From Gp6-AA40 sp036802945 (GTDB taxonomy: Bacteria; Acidobacteriota; Vicinamibacteria; Vicinamibacterales; UBA2999): 64,000 nt of DNA. Of this stretch, positions 16,471-24,808 are shown in pieces. The notes beneath the pieces were generated by a model. That model had not been told where the DNA came from. It worked only from the letters and a program-made list of their open reading frames with translations, and made no database searches. The DNA is taken from positions 8,890 through 72,889 of the forward strand of contig DAIRVG010000011.1 of NCBI GenBank assembly GCA_036802945.1, read 5' to 3'. Position 1 is the stretch's first letter. Each line of letters begins with the position of its first letter. Position numbers and translations under genes: made by a program.

Positions 16471-17481
16471 ATGACAGAACTGAAGTCGTACTCAGTCGGT
16501 CTGCTGTCGGCGCTCGGTCTCATCGCGGTGGCCGGTGCGACCGTCCTGGGACAGTCGAAGGCAGATTCCATCGACGCCCACGTTACCGCCGCCAGGACTG
16601 CCGCGGGGCGGGAGCACACCGCGGTGTTCAACACCTTGTGCGCCGCGCCTGCTCCGACTCCGCCGCCTCAACAGGCTCAGCAGCCCGCGACGCAACCGCA
16701 GGGTCCGCCCCCGCGCGCCCAATGGCATGCAGAACCGGCGAAGGTCTTCGACAATCTTTACTATCTCGGACAGTCCGAATATTCGGCCTGGGCCGTCACC
16801 ACTTCTGACGGGATCATCGTCGTTGACGCGCTTTTCGATTATTCGGTCGAAGACGAAATCGTCAATGGCCTGACCAAGCTCGGACTGGATCCCACGAAAA
16901 TCAAATACGTCCTCGTCAGCCATGCCCACAGCGACCACGCCGGCGGCGCCCGGCTCCTCCAGGATCGTTTTGGCGCCCGCGTCATCATGTCCGCCGCCGA
17001 CTGGGACTTGATCGGCCGTAATACGCAGTCGTGGCCAAAACCGAAACGTGACATGGTGGCGACTGACGGGCAGCGGCTCACTCTTGGTGACACGACATTA
17101 ACCATGTATCTCACGCCGGGTCACACGCCGGGCACGATCTCGACGCTGATTCCGGTGAAGGACCAGGGCAGGATGCACCTTGCCGCCGAGTGGGGCGGGA
17201 CGGGGTTCAACTTCACGATCACGCCGGACAAGCCGCGACGATTCTGGTTTGAGACCTACGCCAACTCCGCAGAACATTTTCGCGATGCCGTGACACGATC
17301 CAACGCCGACGTGCTCATCGCCAATCATCCAAACCAGGATGGGGCCAAGATGAAGTTGGCTGCGCTCGAGAAGCGCAGGCCCGGCGACCCCAATCCCTAT
17401 GTCATTGGCAACGACAGCGTCAAACGCTACCTGACGATGGTGGGCGAATGTGCAAAGGCGGGGCTGTTGCGTCTCCAATAG
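16471..17481 (+). CDS. Exported metallo-beta-lactamase-fold hydrolase, subclass-B3-like
   Basis: A 336-residue paralogue of the 13574 protein, starting at ATG 16471 behind GGGAGGT. A leader is followed by a low-complexity Pro/Gln linker (residues about 62-80). Metal motifs: YVLVSHAHSDHAGGARLL (HxHxDH), TPGHTPGTIS and VLIANHPNQDG, where the last His-Pro resembles the third-site His of B3 enzymes. It shares AKV(F/Y)DNLY and the KPKRDMVATDG block with its paralogue. Function unknown; periplasmic location inferred. Confidence 0.8.
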   Translation: MTELKSYSVGLLSALGLIAVAGATVLGQSKADSIDAHVTAARTAAGREHTAVFNTLCAAPAPTPPPQQAQQPATQPQGPPPRAQWHAEPAKVFDNLYYLGQSEYSAWAVTTSDGIIVVDALFDYSVEDEIVNGLTKLGLDPTKIKYVLVSHAHSDHAGGARLLQDRFGARVIMSAADWDLIGRNTQSWPKPKRDMVATDGQRLTLGDTTLTMYLTPGHTPGTISTLIPVKDQGRMHLAAEWGGTGFNFTITPDKPRRFWFETYANSAEHFRDAVTRSNADVLIANHPNQDGAKMKLAALEKRRPGDPNPYVIGNDSVKRYLTMVGECAKAGLLRLQ

Positions 17482-17541
17482 CATTCCCATTTTTGTTTTA
17501 CGTGTGGTGGCGGGATTCCGCCGCCTTCCTGGAGGCTCCCG

Positions 17542-17847
17542 ATGCGCATGCTCATGCACGTTCGATTTCCACTCGAGCCCTTCAATTCCGCCGTCCGCAA
17601 CGGCACCGCAGGAGAGAAGATCCAGAGAATTCTCGAGAGCGTCAAGCCGGAAGCCGTCTACTTCACCGAACAGAACGGCCACCGCGGCGGAACGCTCGTC
17701 GTCAACGTGAAAGACTCCTCGGAGGTTCCCGCATTGGCCGAGCCGTTTTTCCTCACGTTCAATGCGGAGGTCGAGTTCCGGATTGCGATGACGCCCGAAG
17801 ATCTGGCGCGGTCCGGCCTCGACGCTCTGGGAAAGAAATGGGCGTAG
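17542..17847 (+). CDS. Small conserved protein, alpha+beta fold
   Basis: A 101-residue cytoplasmic protein with a good ribosome site (GGAGG) before ATG 17542. The sequence reads as a beta-alpha-beta unit: MRMLMHVRFPLEP, a helix AGEKIQRILES, the conserved KPEAVYFTEQNGHRGGTLVV, and a last helix MTPEDLARSGLDALGKKWA. Relatives are sometimes labelled pantothenate-synthetase-like, which I consider unsupported; a dimeric ferredoxin-like barrel is more likely. The downstream MpaB-like gene starts inside its last codons (ATG 17838), so they are coupled. Confidence 0.6.
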   Translation: MRMLMHVRFPLEPFNSAVRNGTAGEKIQRILESVKPEAVYFTEQNGHRGGTLVVNVKDSSEVPALAEPFFLTFNAEVEFRIAMTPEDLARSGLDALGKKWA

Positions 17848-18728
17848 ACGCCCGCTTCGCCATTCTTCGCGCCATCGAGCAGCTCGATCCCGAACGGGAT
17901 CACCAGCGCATCGTGCACCTCTCGTTCGGATACGAGTTCCCCTGGGATTCGATTCGCGCGCTCGAGATTGCCCTCTATCGGACGTACTGCGTCCCGAGCA
18001 TTTCCAGGTTGCTGGACCGAACCGGCGAATTCCGCACGAGCACCCAGCGCCGGTACGACGACACATCGATTCTCGTCGCCGAGATGTGTGAATGGGGCTA
18101 TGAGAGCGGCCGTGGCAAGGAAGCCTTGGAGCGCATGAACTGGGTGCACGGCCACTTCAAGATCGCCAACGACGACTTTCTCTACGTGCTCTCGACGTTC
18201 ATCTACGAGCCGATTCGTTGGATCGATACGGTTGGCTGGCGGCCGACGTGCACCAATGAGAAGCTCGGGTACTACTGCTTCTGGCGTGAAGTCGGAAAGC
18301 GAATGGGGATCGTCAACATTCCTCCATCGTACGAAGCGTTCGAGGCGTGGAGCCGCGCATACGAACGCCAGCACTTCCGGTTTGCGGATACGAACCAGCG
18401 AGTCGGCACGTCGACCCGTGATCTGTTCGCGTCGTGGTTTCCGCGAATCGTCACGCCGTTCGTCCGCTACAGCATCTACGCGATGCTGGACGAGGCGATG
18501 ATCTCGTCGTTCGGATTTCCGCGGCCGCTGCCACTCACCAGGCCCGCGCTGCGCCGCATCCTGAAGTTGCGGGGGCGCGCGGTTCGATGGCTGCCACCAC
18601 GCCGGACCGCGCATTTCTTCACCGACGACCGCAACCGGACGTACCCGGCGGGCTACTGGATTTCGCAGCTCGGCCCGCCGCGGATGGTTGCCGCTGAAAA
18701 GAGCCGCCAGATGTCGAATGGATCCTGA
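17838..18728 (+). CDS. MpaB-like (DUF2236) oxygenase-family protein
   Basis: A 296-residue protein from ATG 17838. RMNWVHGHFKIANDDFLYVL then STFIYEPIRWID matches the conserved core of the MpaB/latex-clearing-protein superfamily, in which a histidine near this region serves haem binding. Other conserved blocks: ALEIALYRTYCVPSISRLL near the start and YYCFWREVGKRMGI. Members are haem-dependent oxygenases or dehydrogenases acting on hydrophobic substrates. No leader is visible. The 3' end is duplicated across the assembly gap at 18765. Confidence 0.7.
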   Translation: MGVDARFAILRAIEQLDPERDHQRIVHLSFGYEFPWDSIRALEIALYRTYCVPSISRLLDRTGEFRTSTQRRYDDTSILVAEMCEWGYESGRGKEALERMNWVHGHFKIANDDFLYVLSTFIYEPIRWIDTVGWRPTCTNEKLGYYCFWREVGKRMGIVNIPPSYEAFEAWSRAYERQHFRFADTNQRVGTSTRDLFASWFPRIVTPFVRYSIYAMLDEAMISSFGFPRPLPLTRPALRRILKLRGRAVRWLPPRRTAHFFTDDRNRTYPAGYWISQLGPPRMVAAEKSRQMSNGS

Positions 18729-18919
18729 CCACGAACGTCGCGGTCATTGAGAGAAACAGAGGAANNNNNNNNNNNNNNNNNNNNNNNNNNNNNNNNNNNN
18801 NNNNNNNNNNNNNNNNNNNNNNNNNNNNNNNNNNNNNNNNNNNNNNNNNNNNNNNNNNNNNNNNGATGTCGAATGGATCCTGACCACGAACGTCGCGGTC
18901 ATTGAGAGAAACAGAGGAA
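18710..18919. other. Assembly gap (100 N at 18765-18864) with 55-bp duplicated flanks
   Basis: 18710-18764 equals 18865-18919 exactly. The duplicated part covers the last bases of the MpaB-like gene and the following intergenic region, so collapsing the copies restores a normal spacing to the membrane protein at 18937. Confidence 0.9.
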
Positions 18920-18936
18920 AAGATCGACCAGACGCC

Positions 18937-19632
18937 ATGAGCTTGCCCACGCTATTGACGACGCTCGAGAATCTCGTCGTCGAGATCGCTCTGTGGATCG
19001 TCCTCGTTCCGAAGACGCTCATTCATCTGGTGCTTCACCCTCGGGCGATACCGTCCCTGGCGGACGCGACAATAGACAACAGGGACACGCACGAACAAGA
19101 TGAATATGTCTCGCCCGTACTGCTCTGGCTGATCGTCGGGGTGCTGCCCGGAATTCCGATGATCACTTCTGAGCAGGGCCCGCAATGGATTGCCCATGCC
19201 CTTCTGGGTCGTCTCGGGATTGAGGGGTCGATCGCGGCAGCATCCACGCTTCTGCTGCTCGGACCTCTGTCATTCGCGGCTGCACAGAGCGTTGTCATGC
19301 GCCGGCCCCTTGGCCGGAGCGACTTGAGGCGCTCGTTTGCGATTCAGTGTGGTTGTTTCGCGGTGGTTTATCTCGCGTACTTTGCGGCTCTTGCGGCGAA
19401 TCTGCAGGCCGTCCTCACCTCATACGAATGGATCTATCGCCCCGTTGCCTACGGCCTGATGGTCTGTGGAATCGCGTGGTTTGTATTCGCCGAGTTCGTT
19501 GTGCTTCGCAGCGAACCGGGCGGACGCCCAGCGCGCGCACTTGCGGTTATGGTGCTGGGCGTGTTGGCGTGGCTCGGACTCGTGGTGGTGTCCAGACTCA
19601 TATTGCTGCTCATGAGCGTGTACTATTTGTGA
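18937..19632 (+). CDS. Hypothetical polytopic membrane protein
   Basis: A 231-residue protein with an amphipathic N-terminus and about five hydrophobic segments: YVSPVLLWLIVGVLPGIPMI, AASTLLLLGPLSFAAA, CGCFAVVYLAYFAALAA, YGLMVCGIAWFVFAEFVVL and AVMVLGVLAWLGLVVVSRLI. A polar stretch at about residues 35-58 carries NRDTHEQDEY. I recognise no family with confidence, though the layout recalls Yip1-like membrane proteins. Start ATG 18937 has no strong ribosome site. Confidence 0.6.
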   Translation: MSLPTLLTTLENLVVEIALWIVLVPKTLIHLVLHPRAIPSLADATIDNRDTHEQDEYVSPVLLWLIVGVLPGIPMITSEQGPQWIAHALLGRLGIEGSIAAASTLLLLGPLSFAAAQSVVMRRPLGRSDLRRSFAIQCGCFAVVYLAYFAALAANLQAVLTSYEWIYRPVAYGLMVCGIAWFVFAEFVVLRSEPGGRPARALAVMVLGVLAWLGLVVVSRLILLLMSVYYL

Positions 19633-19723
19633 GCTAACCTGTTGACACAGGTCTTTCGATTGATTCCGGCTCCAATCCGTCGATCCGGCACATTCGTCAA
19701 TTCGTCCATTCCGGAGGTATGAC

Positions 19724-20503
19724 GTGTCCATTGAACTCCGGCTGCTTGCTGCCCTTGCCGCGCTGCTGACCGTAGCCGCGCCGCTCTCGTCACAAACACC
19801 CGTTGCTCCTTCTCGTCAGGCCGTGATCGACGAGCTCGTCGTCGCCAACCGGATTCTGGCGAACGAAGGCGTGCTCGACGGCTATGGGCACGTGAGCGTC
19901 CGCAATCCGGCGAACCCGAATCGCTATTTCCTTGCACGCGCCGGAGCGCCGGCTCTTGTGACCGCTGCCGACGTCGTCGAGTACGACTTGGACAGCAACG
20001 CGGTGACGGGCGCATCCGCCATGGGATACCAGGAGCGCTTCATTCACGGGGAGATCTACAAAGCGCGTCCGGACGTCATGGCGGCAATACATTGCCACTG
20101 TCTCGAGGTCATCCCCTTCGCGGATACATCCGTGCCGCTGCGTCCCATGTATCACATGGGGTATTTCATCGGCGAGGGCGTGCCGGTCTTCGAGATCCGA
20201 AAAATCGCGGGCATGACCGACATGCTGATCTCGACGCCGCAACTCGGGCGTGCGCTCGCGCAGACACTCGGGAACAGGTCGGCTGCGTTGATGCGCGGCC
20301 ACGGCGCGGCCGTTGTGGCTGAGTCACTGCGCCTCGTCGTGGGCAAGGCCTACTATCTCAACATGAACGCGCGTTTGCAGTGGCAGGCGATGCAGCTGGG
20401 CGGCGGTAACGTGACGTATCTGGATCCGGAAGAAGCGAAAAAGGCCGCGCAGACCTACGAGCGTTCCTGGGACGCCTGGAAATCGAGACTGCCAAAGAAC
20501 TAG
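19724..20503 (+). CDS. Exported class II aldolase/adducin-family protein
   Basis: GTG 19724 follows GGAGG and gives 259 residues with a clear signal peptide (to about LSSQTPVAP). The zinc-site pattern of class II aldolases is present: GYGHVSVRNP, RFIHGEIYKARPDVMAAIHC, the HxH of AIHCHCLEV, and the later RGHGAAVVAESL His. Class II aldolases such as L-fuculose-phosphate aldolase are normally cytoplasmic because their substrates are phosphorylated, so export is unusual and suggests a different substrate. Followed after 9 nt by a metallo-beta-lactamase-fold gene. Confidence 0.8.
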   Translation: MSIELRLLAALAALLTVAAPLSSQTPVAPSRQAVIDELVVANRILANEGVLDGYGHVSVRNPANPNRYFLARAGAPALVTAADVVEYDLDSNAVTGASAMGYQERFIHGEIYKARPDVMAAIHCHCLEVIPFADTSVPLRPMYHMGYFIGEGVPVFEIRKIAGMTDMLISTPQLGRALAQTLGNRSAALMRGHGAAVVAESLRLVVGKAYYLNMNARLQWQAMQLGGGNVTYLDPEEAKKAAQTYERSWDAWKSRLPKN

Positions 20504-20512
20504 CATCGAACT

Positions 20513-21460
20513 GTGAACGCATCCGCGGCTCTGACCACACGTTTCCTGCTCGTCGCCTGTGCACTGCTCACCGCCCCAGCGGCCGCCCAGCGTGGTCCCG
20601 CACCGGATCCACTGGTGAAGGAAAACGCCACGGTCCAGCTCGCCGAACACACGTACGTGATCCCTGACAACAGCGTTCCGCTGGTCCCGAACGTCGGCAT
20701 CGTCATCGGCTCCCGCGCAACGCTGGTGATAGACCCAGGGCTCGGAAGTCGCAACGGAGAGAGGGTGCTCCGCGAAGTGGCCAGGGTCAGCCGGAACACG
20801 AACCTGTATGTTGCAACCACCCATTTTCACGTCGAGCACACCACCGGGGTCCTGGCATTTCCGGCGACCGCGAAATACGTGAACTCGAAGGTCCAGGAGG
20901 CCGACTTCGCTGAAGGAGGCGCGCAGCAGGCGGCGACCCTTTCAAGCCGGTCGCCGCTGACGGCCGAACTGCTGAGCGGCGCCGCCGCGGGCCGCAAAGC
21001 CGACATCACTTTCGACCGGGACTACGTCCTCGATCTGGGTGGCGTTCGAGTGCGCTTCCTCGTCGTGGGCCCGACACACACGCGCGGCGACACGGCGTTC
21101 TTCGTGGAGGGCGATGGCGTCCTGTTCTCCGGAGACGTCGTGATGAACCAGTCGTTTCTCGCAGCCAGCCCGGTGTCGAGCGTCAAAGCATGGCTGTCCG
21201 CGTTCGATGTGTTCGACCAGATGCGACCGCGGACGATCGTCCCGGCGCACGGCCCAGTCGGTGACGGGTCGATCCTCGCCGTGAACCGTGCGATCATGCA
21301 AGGCGTGCAGACCCGCACGCGCCAGTTGAAAGCGCAGGGGCGCTCCGTGGACGTCGCCGCGATGACGGTGCAGACCGAATTCCAGGCCCAGTACCCGGGC
21401 TGGCCGCGCGCGAACGGTCTGCTTGCGGCGGCGCGCGCCGCCTACGCCGAAGCACCTTAG
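20513..21460 (+). CDS. Exported metallo-beta-lactamase-fold protein with HxHxEH site
   Basis: A 315-residue protein from GTG 20513 with a leader ending PAAAQRG. The core is IVIGSRATLVIDPGLG, then VATTHFHVEHTTGVLAFP. Here the usual Asp of HxHxDH is Glu. The later motifs VVGPTHTRGDTAFFVEGDG and LFSGDVVMN supply the second His and the bridging Asp, and PAHGPVGDG the last His. This is closest to the SoxH/quinoprotein-relay type of MBL proteins. Probably periplasmic; substrate unknown. In series with the exported aldolase at 19724. Confidence 0.75.
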   Translation: MNASAALTTRFLLVACALLTAPAAAQRGPAPDPLVKENATVQLAEHTYVIPDNSVPLVPNVGIVIGSRATLVIDPGLGSRNGERVLREVARVSRNTNLYVATTHFHVEHTTGVLAFPATAKYVNSKVQEADFAEGGAQQAATLSSRSPLTAELLSGAAAGRKADITFDRDYVLDLGGVRVRFLVVGPTHTRGDTAFFVEGDGVLFSGDVVMNQSFLAASPVSSVKAWLSAFDVFDQMRPRTIVPAHGPVGDGSILAVNRAIMQGVQTRTRQLKAQGRSVDVAAMTVQTEFQAQYPGWPRANGLLAAARAAYAEAP

Positions 21461-21513
21461 GGGACAAGCAGCCGGGATAGGCGACCGACCCATTCCCTTC
21501 GGAGGAGAATCTG

Positions 21514-22146
21514 ATGAAGCGTCACGTCTTGTTCGCGATCGTCGCCCTGCTCACCGTCGTTCCGCTCGCCGCGCAGGCGCCAGATGGATGGATGCTGCGT
21601 GCCGACCAGAGCACCAGTGCGGCCGACCCCGACGCGCCGGGCCCAATCAAATTGATGAAGACAGCGACGGGGTTCCATGCGATGAACCCGCAGGCGGCGG
21701 TGTTCTGGCACCCCGCGAACACTGCGGCCGGCAACTACTCGCTGAAGGGCACCTTCACGCTCGTGAAGCCGAGCGGCCACACGAATTTCTACGGTCTCGT
21801 GTTCGGCGGCAGCGAGCTTGGCGGCCCTCGTCAGACGTATCTCTATTTCATGGTCGCGCAGGACGGCACGTGGCTGATCAAGCGCAGGGTTGGCAACGAG
21901 ACGACGCAGGATGTGGTGGTGAAAACGTCGCACGCCGCGGTGAAAAAACCGGACGCGAGCGGGACGTCGACCAACGCGCTCGAACTGCGCGTGCTCGCCG
22001 ACAAGATCGAGTATCTCGTCAACAACACCGTCGTGCACACCACCCCGAAGAGCGGGATGACCGCGAGGACCGACGGCGTGTACGGCGTGCGCGTGAATCA
22101 CCAGCTCGAGGTCCGCGTCGACGGTCTCTCCATGTCGAAACTCTAG
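21514..22146 (+). CDS. Exported protein, concanavalin/LamG-like fold (tentative)
   Basis: A 210-residue protein from ATG 21514 behind GGAGGAG. After a leader ending PLAAQAP the sequence is beta-rich: KTATGFHAMNPQAAVFW, YSLKGTFTLVKPSGHTNFYG, QTYLYFMVAQDGTWLIKR, ALELRVLADKIEYLVN and LEVRVDGLSMSKL. This resembles DUF1080-type or LamG-like jelly rolls that bind or cleave glycans. No catalytic residues can be named. A T-rich terminator follows directly. Confidence 0.5.
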   Translation: MKRHVLFAIVALLTVVPLAAQAPDGWMLRADQSTSAADPDAPGPIKLMKTATGFHAMNPQAAVFWHPANTAAGNYSLKGTFTLVKPSGHTNFYGLVFGGSELGGPRQTYLYFMVAQDGTWLIKRRVGNETTQDVVVKTSHAAVKKPDASGTSTNALELRVLADKIEYLVNNTVVHTTPKSGMTARTDGVYGVRVNHQLEVRVDGLSMSKL

Positions 22147-22177
22147 AAGCGGTTTCCAACGGGGAGGTCAGATACAT

Positions 22178-22209
22178 GGGGCGGGCCTTCGGGCCCTCCC
22201 TTTTTTTTG
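22178..22209 (+). terminator. Rho-independent terminator
   Basis: An imperfect GGGCGGGCC/GGGCCCTCCC hairpin with a 3-nt loop is followed by eight Ts, 31 nt after the stop of the 21514 gene. It also belongs to the dispersed hairpin family. Confidence 0.8.
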
Positions 22210-22344
22210 TCTACCGGTGCGCACAATCACACACGGCTGCGTCCGTTGCACCGGCGGTGCCGGCATTACGTCACCGATTGGTGCCGTCCGCCTACCGCGA
22301 CAAAGCCGAGACACCGACACAGAGGGAGCAATGGAGGCATTGAT

Positions 22345-23262
22345 ATGAAGCGCTCTGCTTTGCTCCCGGTTCTGATGCTGTGCGTTTTCGCGTCGGCCGT
22401 TCTCCGTGCGCAAGGTCCTCAGGGCGCGCACACAACCCCTGAAGAATTCGAGGCCAAGCTCGGATATCAAACCGGAGTCGTCACGCTGAGTGGCGGGATG
22501 GCAACTATTCGCCTCCCTGAATCATTCCGCTTCATCGGACCGGAAGGCAGTGCCCGTCTCCTGACCGAGGGTTGGGGCAATCCCGCAGGTGCCGCTGACG
22601 GCGTCCTCGGCATGTTGATACCCGCGGGCGTGAGCCCCGTGTCACGCGAGGGCTGGGGCATCGCTATCACGTACGACGAAGACGGCTACGTGAACGATGA
22701 CGACGCGGGCGGAATCGACTACACGAAGATGTTGAAGGAAATGCAGCAGGACACGGTGGCTGCCAACGAGGAGCGGAAGAAGCAGGGCTTTGAGCCGGTC
22801 ACACTCGTCGGGTGGGCCGAGGCTCCCTCCTACGATGCCTCAGCGCACAAGCTGTACTGGGCGAAGGACCTGATGTTCGGAACTGACTCGGGTCACACGC
22901 TTAACTACAACATCAGGATCCTCGGCCGCCGCGGAGTGCTGGTGCTGAATGCGATTTCCGACATCGGTCAACTCGAGACCATACGCGTCGAAGCGCGCAG
23001 TCTGCTGCCCGCCATCGAGTTCAACGAGGGACACCGATACGCCGACTACCTGCCGGGAACGGACAAGGCCGCGACATATGGAGTCGCCGGCCTCATCCTG
23101 GGCGCGACCGCGGCAAAGGCAGGATTCTTCAAGCTGTTCTGGGTGGGTCTCCTCGCGTTCAAGAAAGCTCTGTTTGCCGGCGCGATCGCGCTGTTCGCAT
23201 TGATCAAGCGTCTGTTGGGCAGACGCTCATCCGAACACGCGGAGGCCGGGGCGATTCAGTAG
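22345..23262 (+). CDS. DUF2167 family membrane protein
   Basis: A 305-residue protein from ATG 22345. A signal peptide (about 1-22) is followed by the DUF2167 pattern: YQTGVVTLSGGMATIRLPES, FRFIGPEGSARLLTEGWGNP, LGMLIPAGVSP, WGIAITYDEDGYVNDDDAGG, then DYTKMLKEMQ and LVGWAEAPSYD. The C-terminus has a hydrophobic hairpin (residues about 255-295) that would anchor it in the inner membrane. Function unknown. Confidence 0.8.
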   Translation: MKRSALLPVLMLCVFASAVLRAQGPQGAHTTPEEFEAKLGYQTGVVTLSGGMATIRLPESFRFIGPEGSARLLTEGWGNPAGAADGVLGMLIPAGVSPVSREGWGIAITYDEDGYVNDDDAGGIDYTKMLKEMQQDTVAANEERKKQGFEPVTLVGWAEAPSYDASAHKLYWAKDLMFGTDSGHTLNYNIRILGRRGVLVLNAISDIGQLETIRVEARSLLPAIEFNEGHRYADYLPGTDKAATYGVAGLILGATAAKAGFFKLFWVGLLAFKKALFAGAIALFALIKRLLGRRSSEHAEAGAIQ

Positions 23263-23298
23263 GTGGGCGACGCGCGTGCAGTCTAGAGTCCTGATCAT

Positions 23299-23326
23299 AG
23301 GGCGGACTATCGCGGCCCGCCTTTTT
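23299..23326 (+). terminator. Degenerate hairpin plus T-tract, probable terminator
   Basis: GGGCGGAC and GGCCCGCC can pair imperfectly over a short loop and are followed by TTTTT. It lies 37 nt after the DUF2167 stop and is a degenerate copy of the dispersed hairpin family. Confidence 0.55.
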
Positions 23327-23329
23327 CTT

Positions 23330-23362
23330 CCCTCTTCCCTCTTCCCCCTTCCCCCTATCCCC
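23330..23362 (-). other. Possible G-quadruplex tract on the minus strand
   Basis: The plus strand is a polypyrimidine run with five C-runs of 3, 3, 5, 5 and 4 bases separated by 2-4 nt. The minus strand therefore fits G3+N1-7. It lies in the intergenic region upstream of the cupin gene. Confidence 0.5.
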
Positions 23363-23440
23363 TTCAGGTTCTTCGAGTAGACTCCGTGCATTACACACCC
23401 CAGGGTCTCGAAACGGCTTATTGAACGGCGGGAGGACGCC

Positions 23441-23911
23441 ATGAGATCAATGAAAAGGTATCTGCTAGTCGTCGCCCTTGTCGGAACATGTGTTCTGCTG
23501 TGGAGAGCCCACACGGATCAGGATGTCGTGGGCGCCCAGGCGCGTAAGCCGATCATGATGACGCGGATCTACACCGGTGCGGATGGCCTGAGCCACGCCG
23601 AAGAAATCGAGATGAAGGCAAACAACGGCGTGACCGAGATGATGAAGGCGACCGGCGCCCAATTCAGCCGGAGACCGCCGGGCCCCGCCAGCGACTGGCA
23701 TGTGGGTCCGAGGCGCCAGTACGTCATTACCCTCAGCGGCCGTGCGGAGCTCGAGGTGGCAGGCGGGAAGAAGGTCGCCGTGGGCCCCGGCCACATCAAC
23801 CTGATCGAAGACACGACCGGCAAAGGCCACATCACGCACAACCTCGGTCCTGAAGACCGCATCGTAGTGACGATCCCGCTCGCGGACCAGACAGTCGGTG
23901 CCGGTCGTTAG
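23441..23911 (+). CDS. Exported or anchored cupin protein
   Basis: A 156-residue protein from ATG 23441 behind GGGAGGA. The N-terminus has a signal or anchor helix (YLLVVALVGTCVLLW). The cupin core is DWHVGPRRQYVITLSGRAEL, EVAGGKKVAVGPGHINLIED and TGKGHITHNLG. His in WHVGP and the later HITH are possible metal ligands, and the GPGH turn is typical of the second cupin motif. Ligand unknown. Confidence 0.7.
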   Translation: MRSMKRYLLVVALVGTCVLLWRAHTDQDVVGAQARKPIMMTRIYTGADGLSHAEEIEMKANNGVTEMMKATGAQFSRRPPGPASDWHVGPRRQYVITLSGRAELEVAGGKKVAVGPGHINLIEDTTGKGHITHNLGPEDRIVVTIPLADQTVGAGR

Positions 23912-23937
23912 GGAGCTCGTGACGCCGGAGTCAGTCG

Positions 23938-24714
23938 GTGAAGAAGCGTGTGATCGGCGCAGCCTGCCTCGGCGTGTCCTTTCTGGCCGGGGCGTGCTCG
24001 TCCGGCGAACCAGCAGTGGGTCCAAGCGCTACCAGCCAGCCGCCGGCGGCCCGCGGCGCGCCGATTCGCGTCCTCATGATCACCGCGACGGCCGGCTTCC
24101 GCCATGATTCGATCCCCGCGGCGCGCCAGGCCATGGCCAGCATCTCGGCTTCGACCGGCGAGTTCACGGTCATGGTCACCGAGGACCTGTCGACGATTTC
24201 CGCCTCGAGCCTCACGGCGTATGACGTGATCGTGTTTGCCCTCACCAGCGGCGAGCTGGAATTCACGAATGCTCAGAGGGCCGCGATTACTGAGTTTGTC
24301 GCGGGCGGGCGCGGCTTTATCGGCATCCACAGCGCCAGCGACACGTTGTATGGCTGGCCGGACTACGGTCGTCTCGTCGGCGCGTATTTCAAGGAGCATC
24401 CCTGGACGCAACAGGGCACCGTCGTCGTCGAAAACCAGGCGCATCCGGCGACGCTAGGGCTCGGCGAGCGCTTCGCATTGCTCGAGGAGTTCTACACGTT
24501 TCAGGAAAATCCGCGCGGGCGCGTGCAGGTGTTGCTGAGACTCGATCCGGCATCGGTGGGGTCCGCCGGCGATTATCCGCTCGCATGGGTACAATCGGTC
24601 GGCGCTGGGCGGGCGTACTATAACGCCCTCGGACACTTCTCCGAGACGTGGACCGACCAGCGGTTTCAGCAGCAACTCATTGGCGCAATCCGCTGGACGG
24701 CAAACCGCGTTTGA
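23938..24714 (+). CDS. ThuA-domain lipoprotein
   Basis: A 258-residue protein from GTG 23938. The lipobox LAGAC (Cys about residue 20) predicts a lipoprotein. The ThuA (trehalose-utilisation-like) domain follows: RVLMITATAGFRHDSIPAAR, AYDVIVFALTSGEL, FVAGGRGFIGIHSASDTLYG, PDYGRLVGAYFKEHPW and YYNALGHFSETW. The fold is related to class I glutamine amidotransferases but lacks the Cys nucleophile, and relatives occur in carbohydrate utilisation loci. Its own substrate is unknown. Confidence 0.8.
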   Translation: MKKRVIGAACLGVSFLAGACSSGEPAVGPSATSQPPAARGAPIRVLMITATAGFRHDSIPAARQAMASISASTGEFTVMVTEDLSTISASSLTAYDVIVFALTSGELEFTNAQRAAITEFVAGGRGFIGIHSASDTLYGWPDYGRLVGAYFKEHPWTQQGTVVVENQAHPATLGLGERFALLEEFYTFQENPRGRVQVLLRLDPASVGSAGDYPLAWVQSVGAGRAYYNALGHFSETWTDQRFQQQLIGAIRWTANRV

Positions 24715-24747
24715 AGCCTGCGACCGGGTCAACGAGATTCGTCGTAT

Positions 24748-24768
24748 CGCGGACCCGAAGGGTCCGCG
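24748..24768. repeat. Perfect hairpin, 9-bp stem
   Basis: CGCGGACCC pairs with GGGTCCGCG around a GAA loop, 40 nt before the DUF6282 gene. No T-tract. Confidence 0.75.
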
Positions 24769-24808
24769 CCGCGGCGCCGCGGCGGTTGTTGCGGAGGAGA
24801 AGAACGTC

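Noticed and set aside
17448..17837. Upstream extension of the MpaB-like gene
   Set aside because: The extension overlaps the 17542 gene in another frame and has Arg-rich, non-conserved composition; ATG 17838 begins the conserved part.
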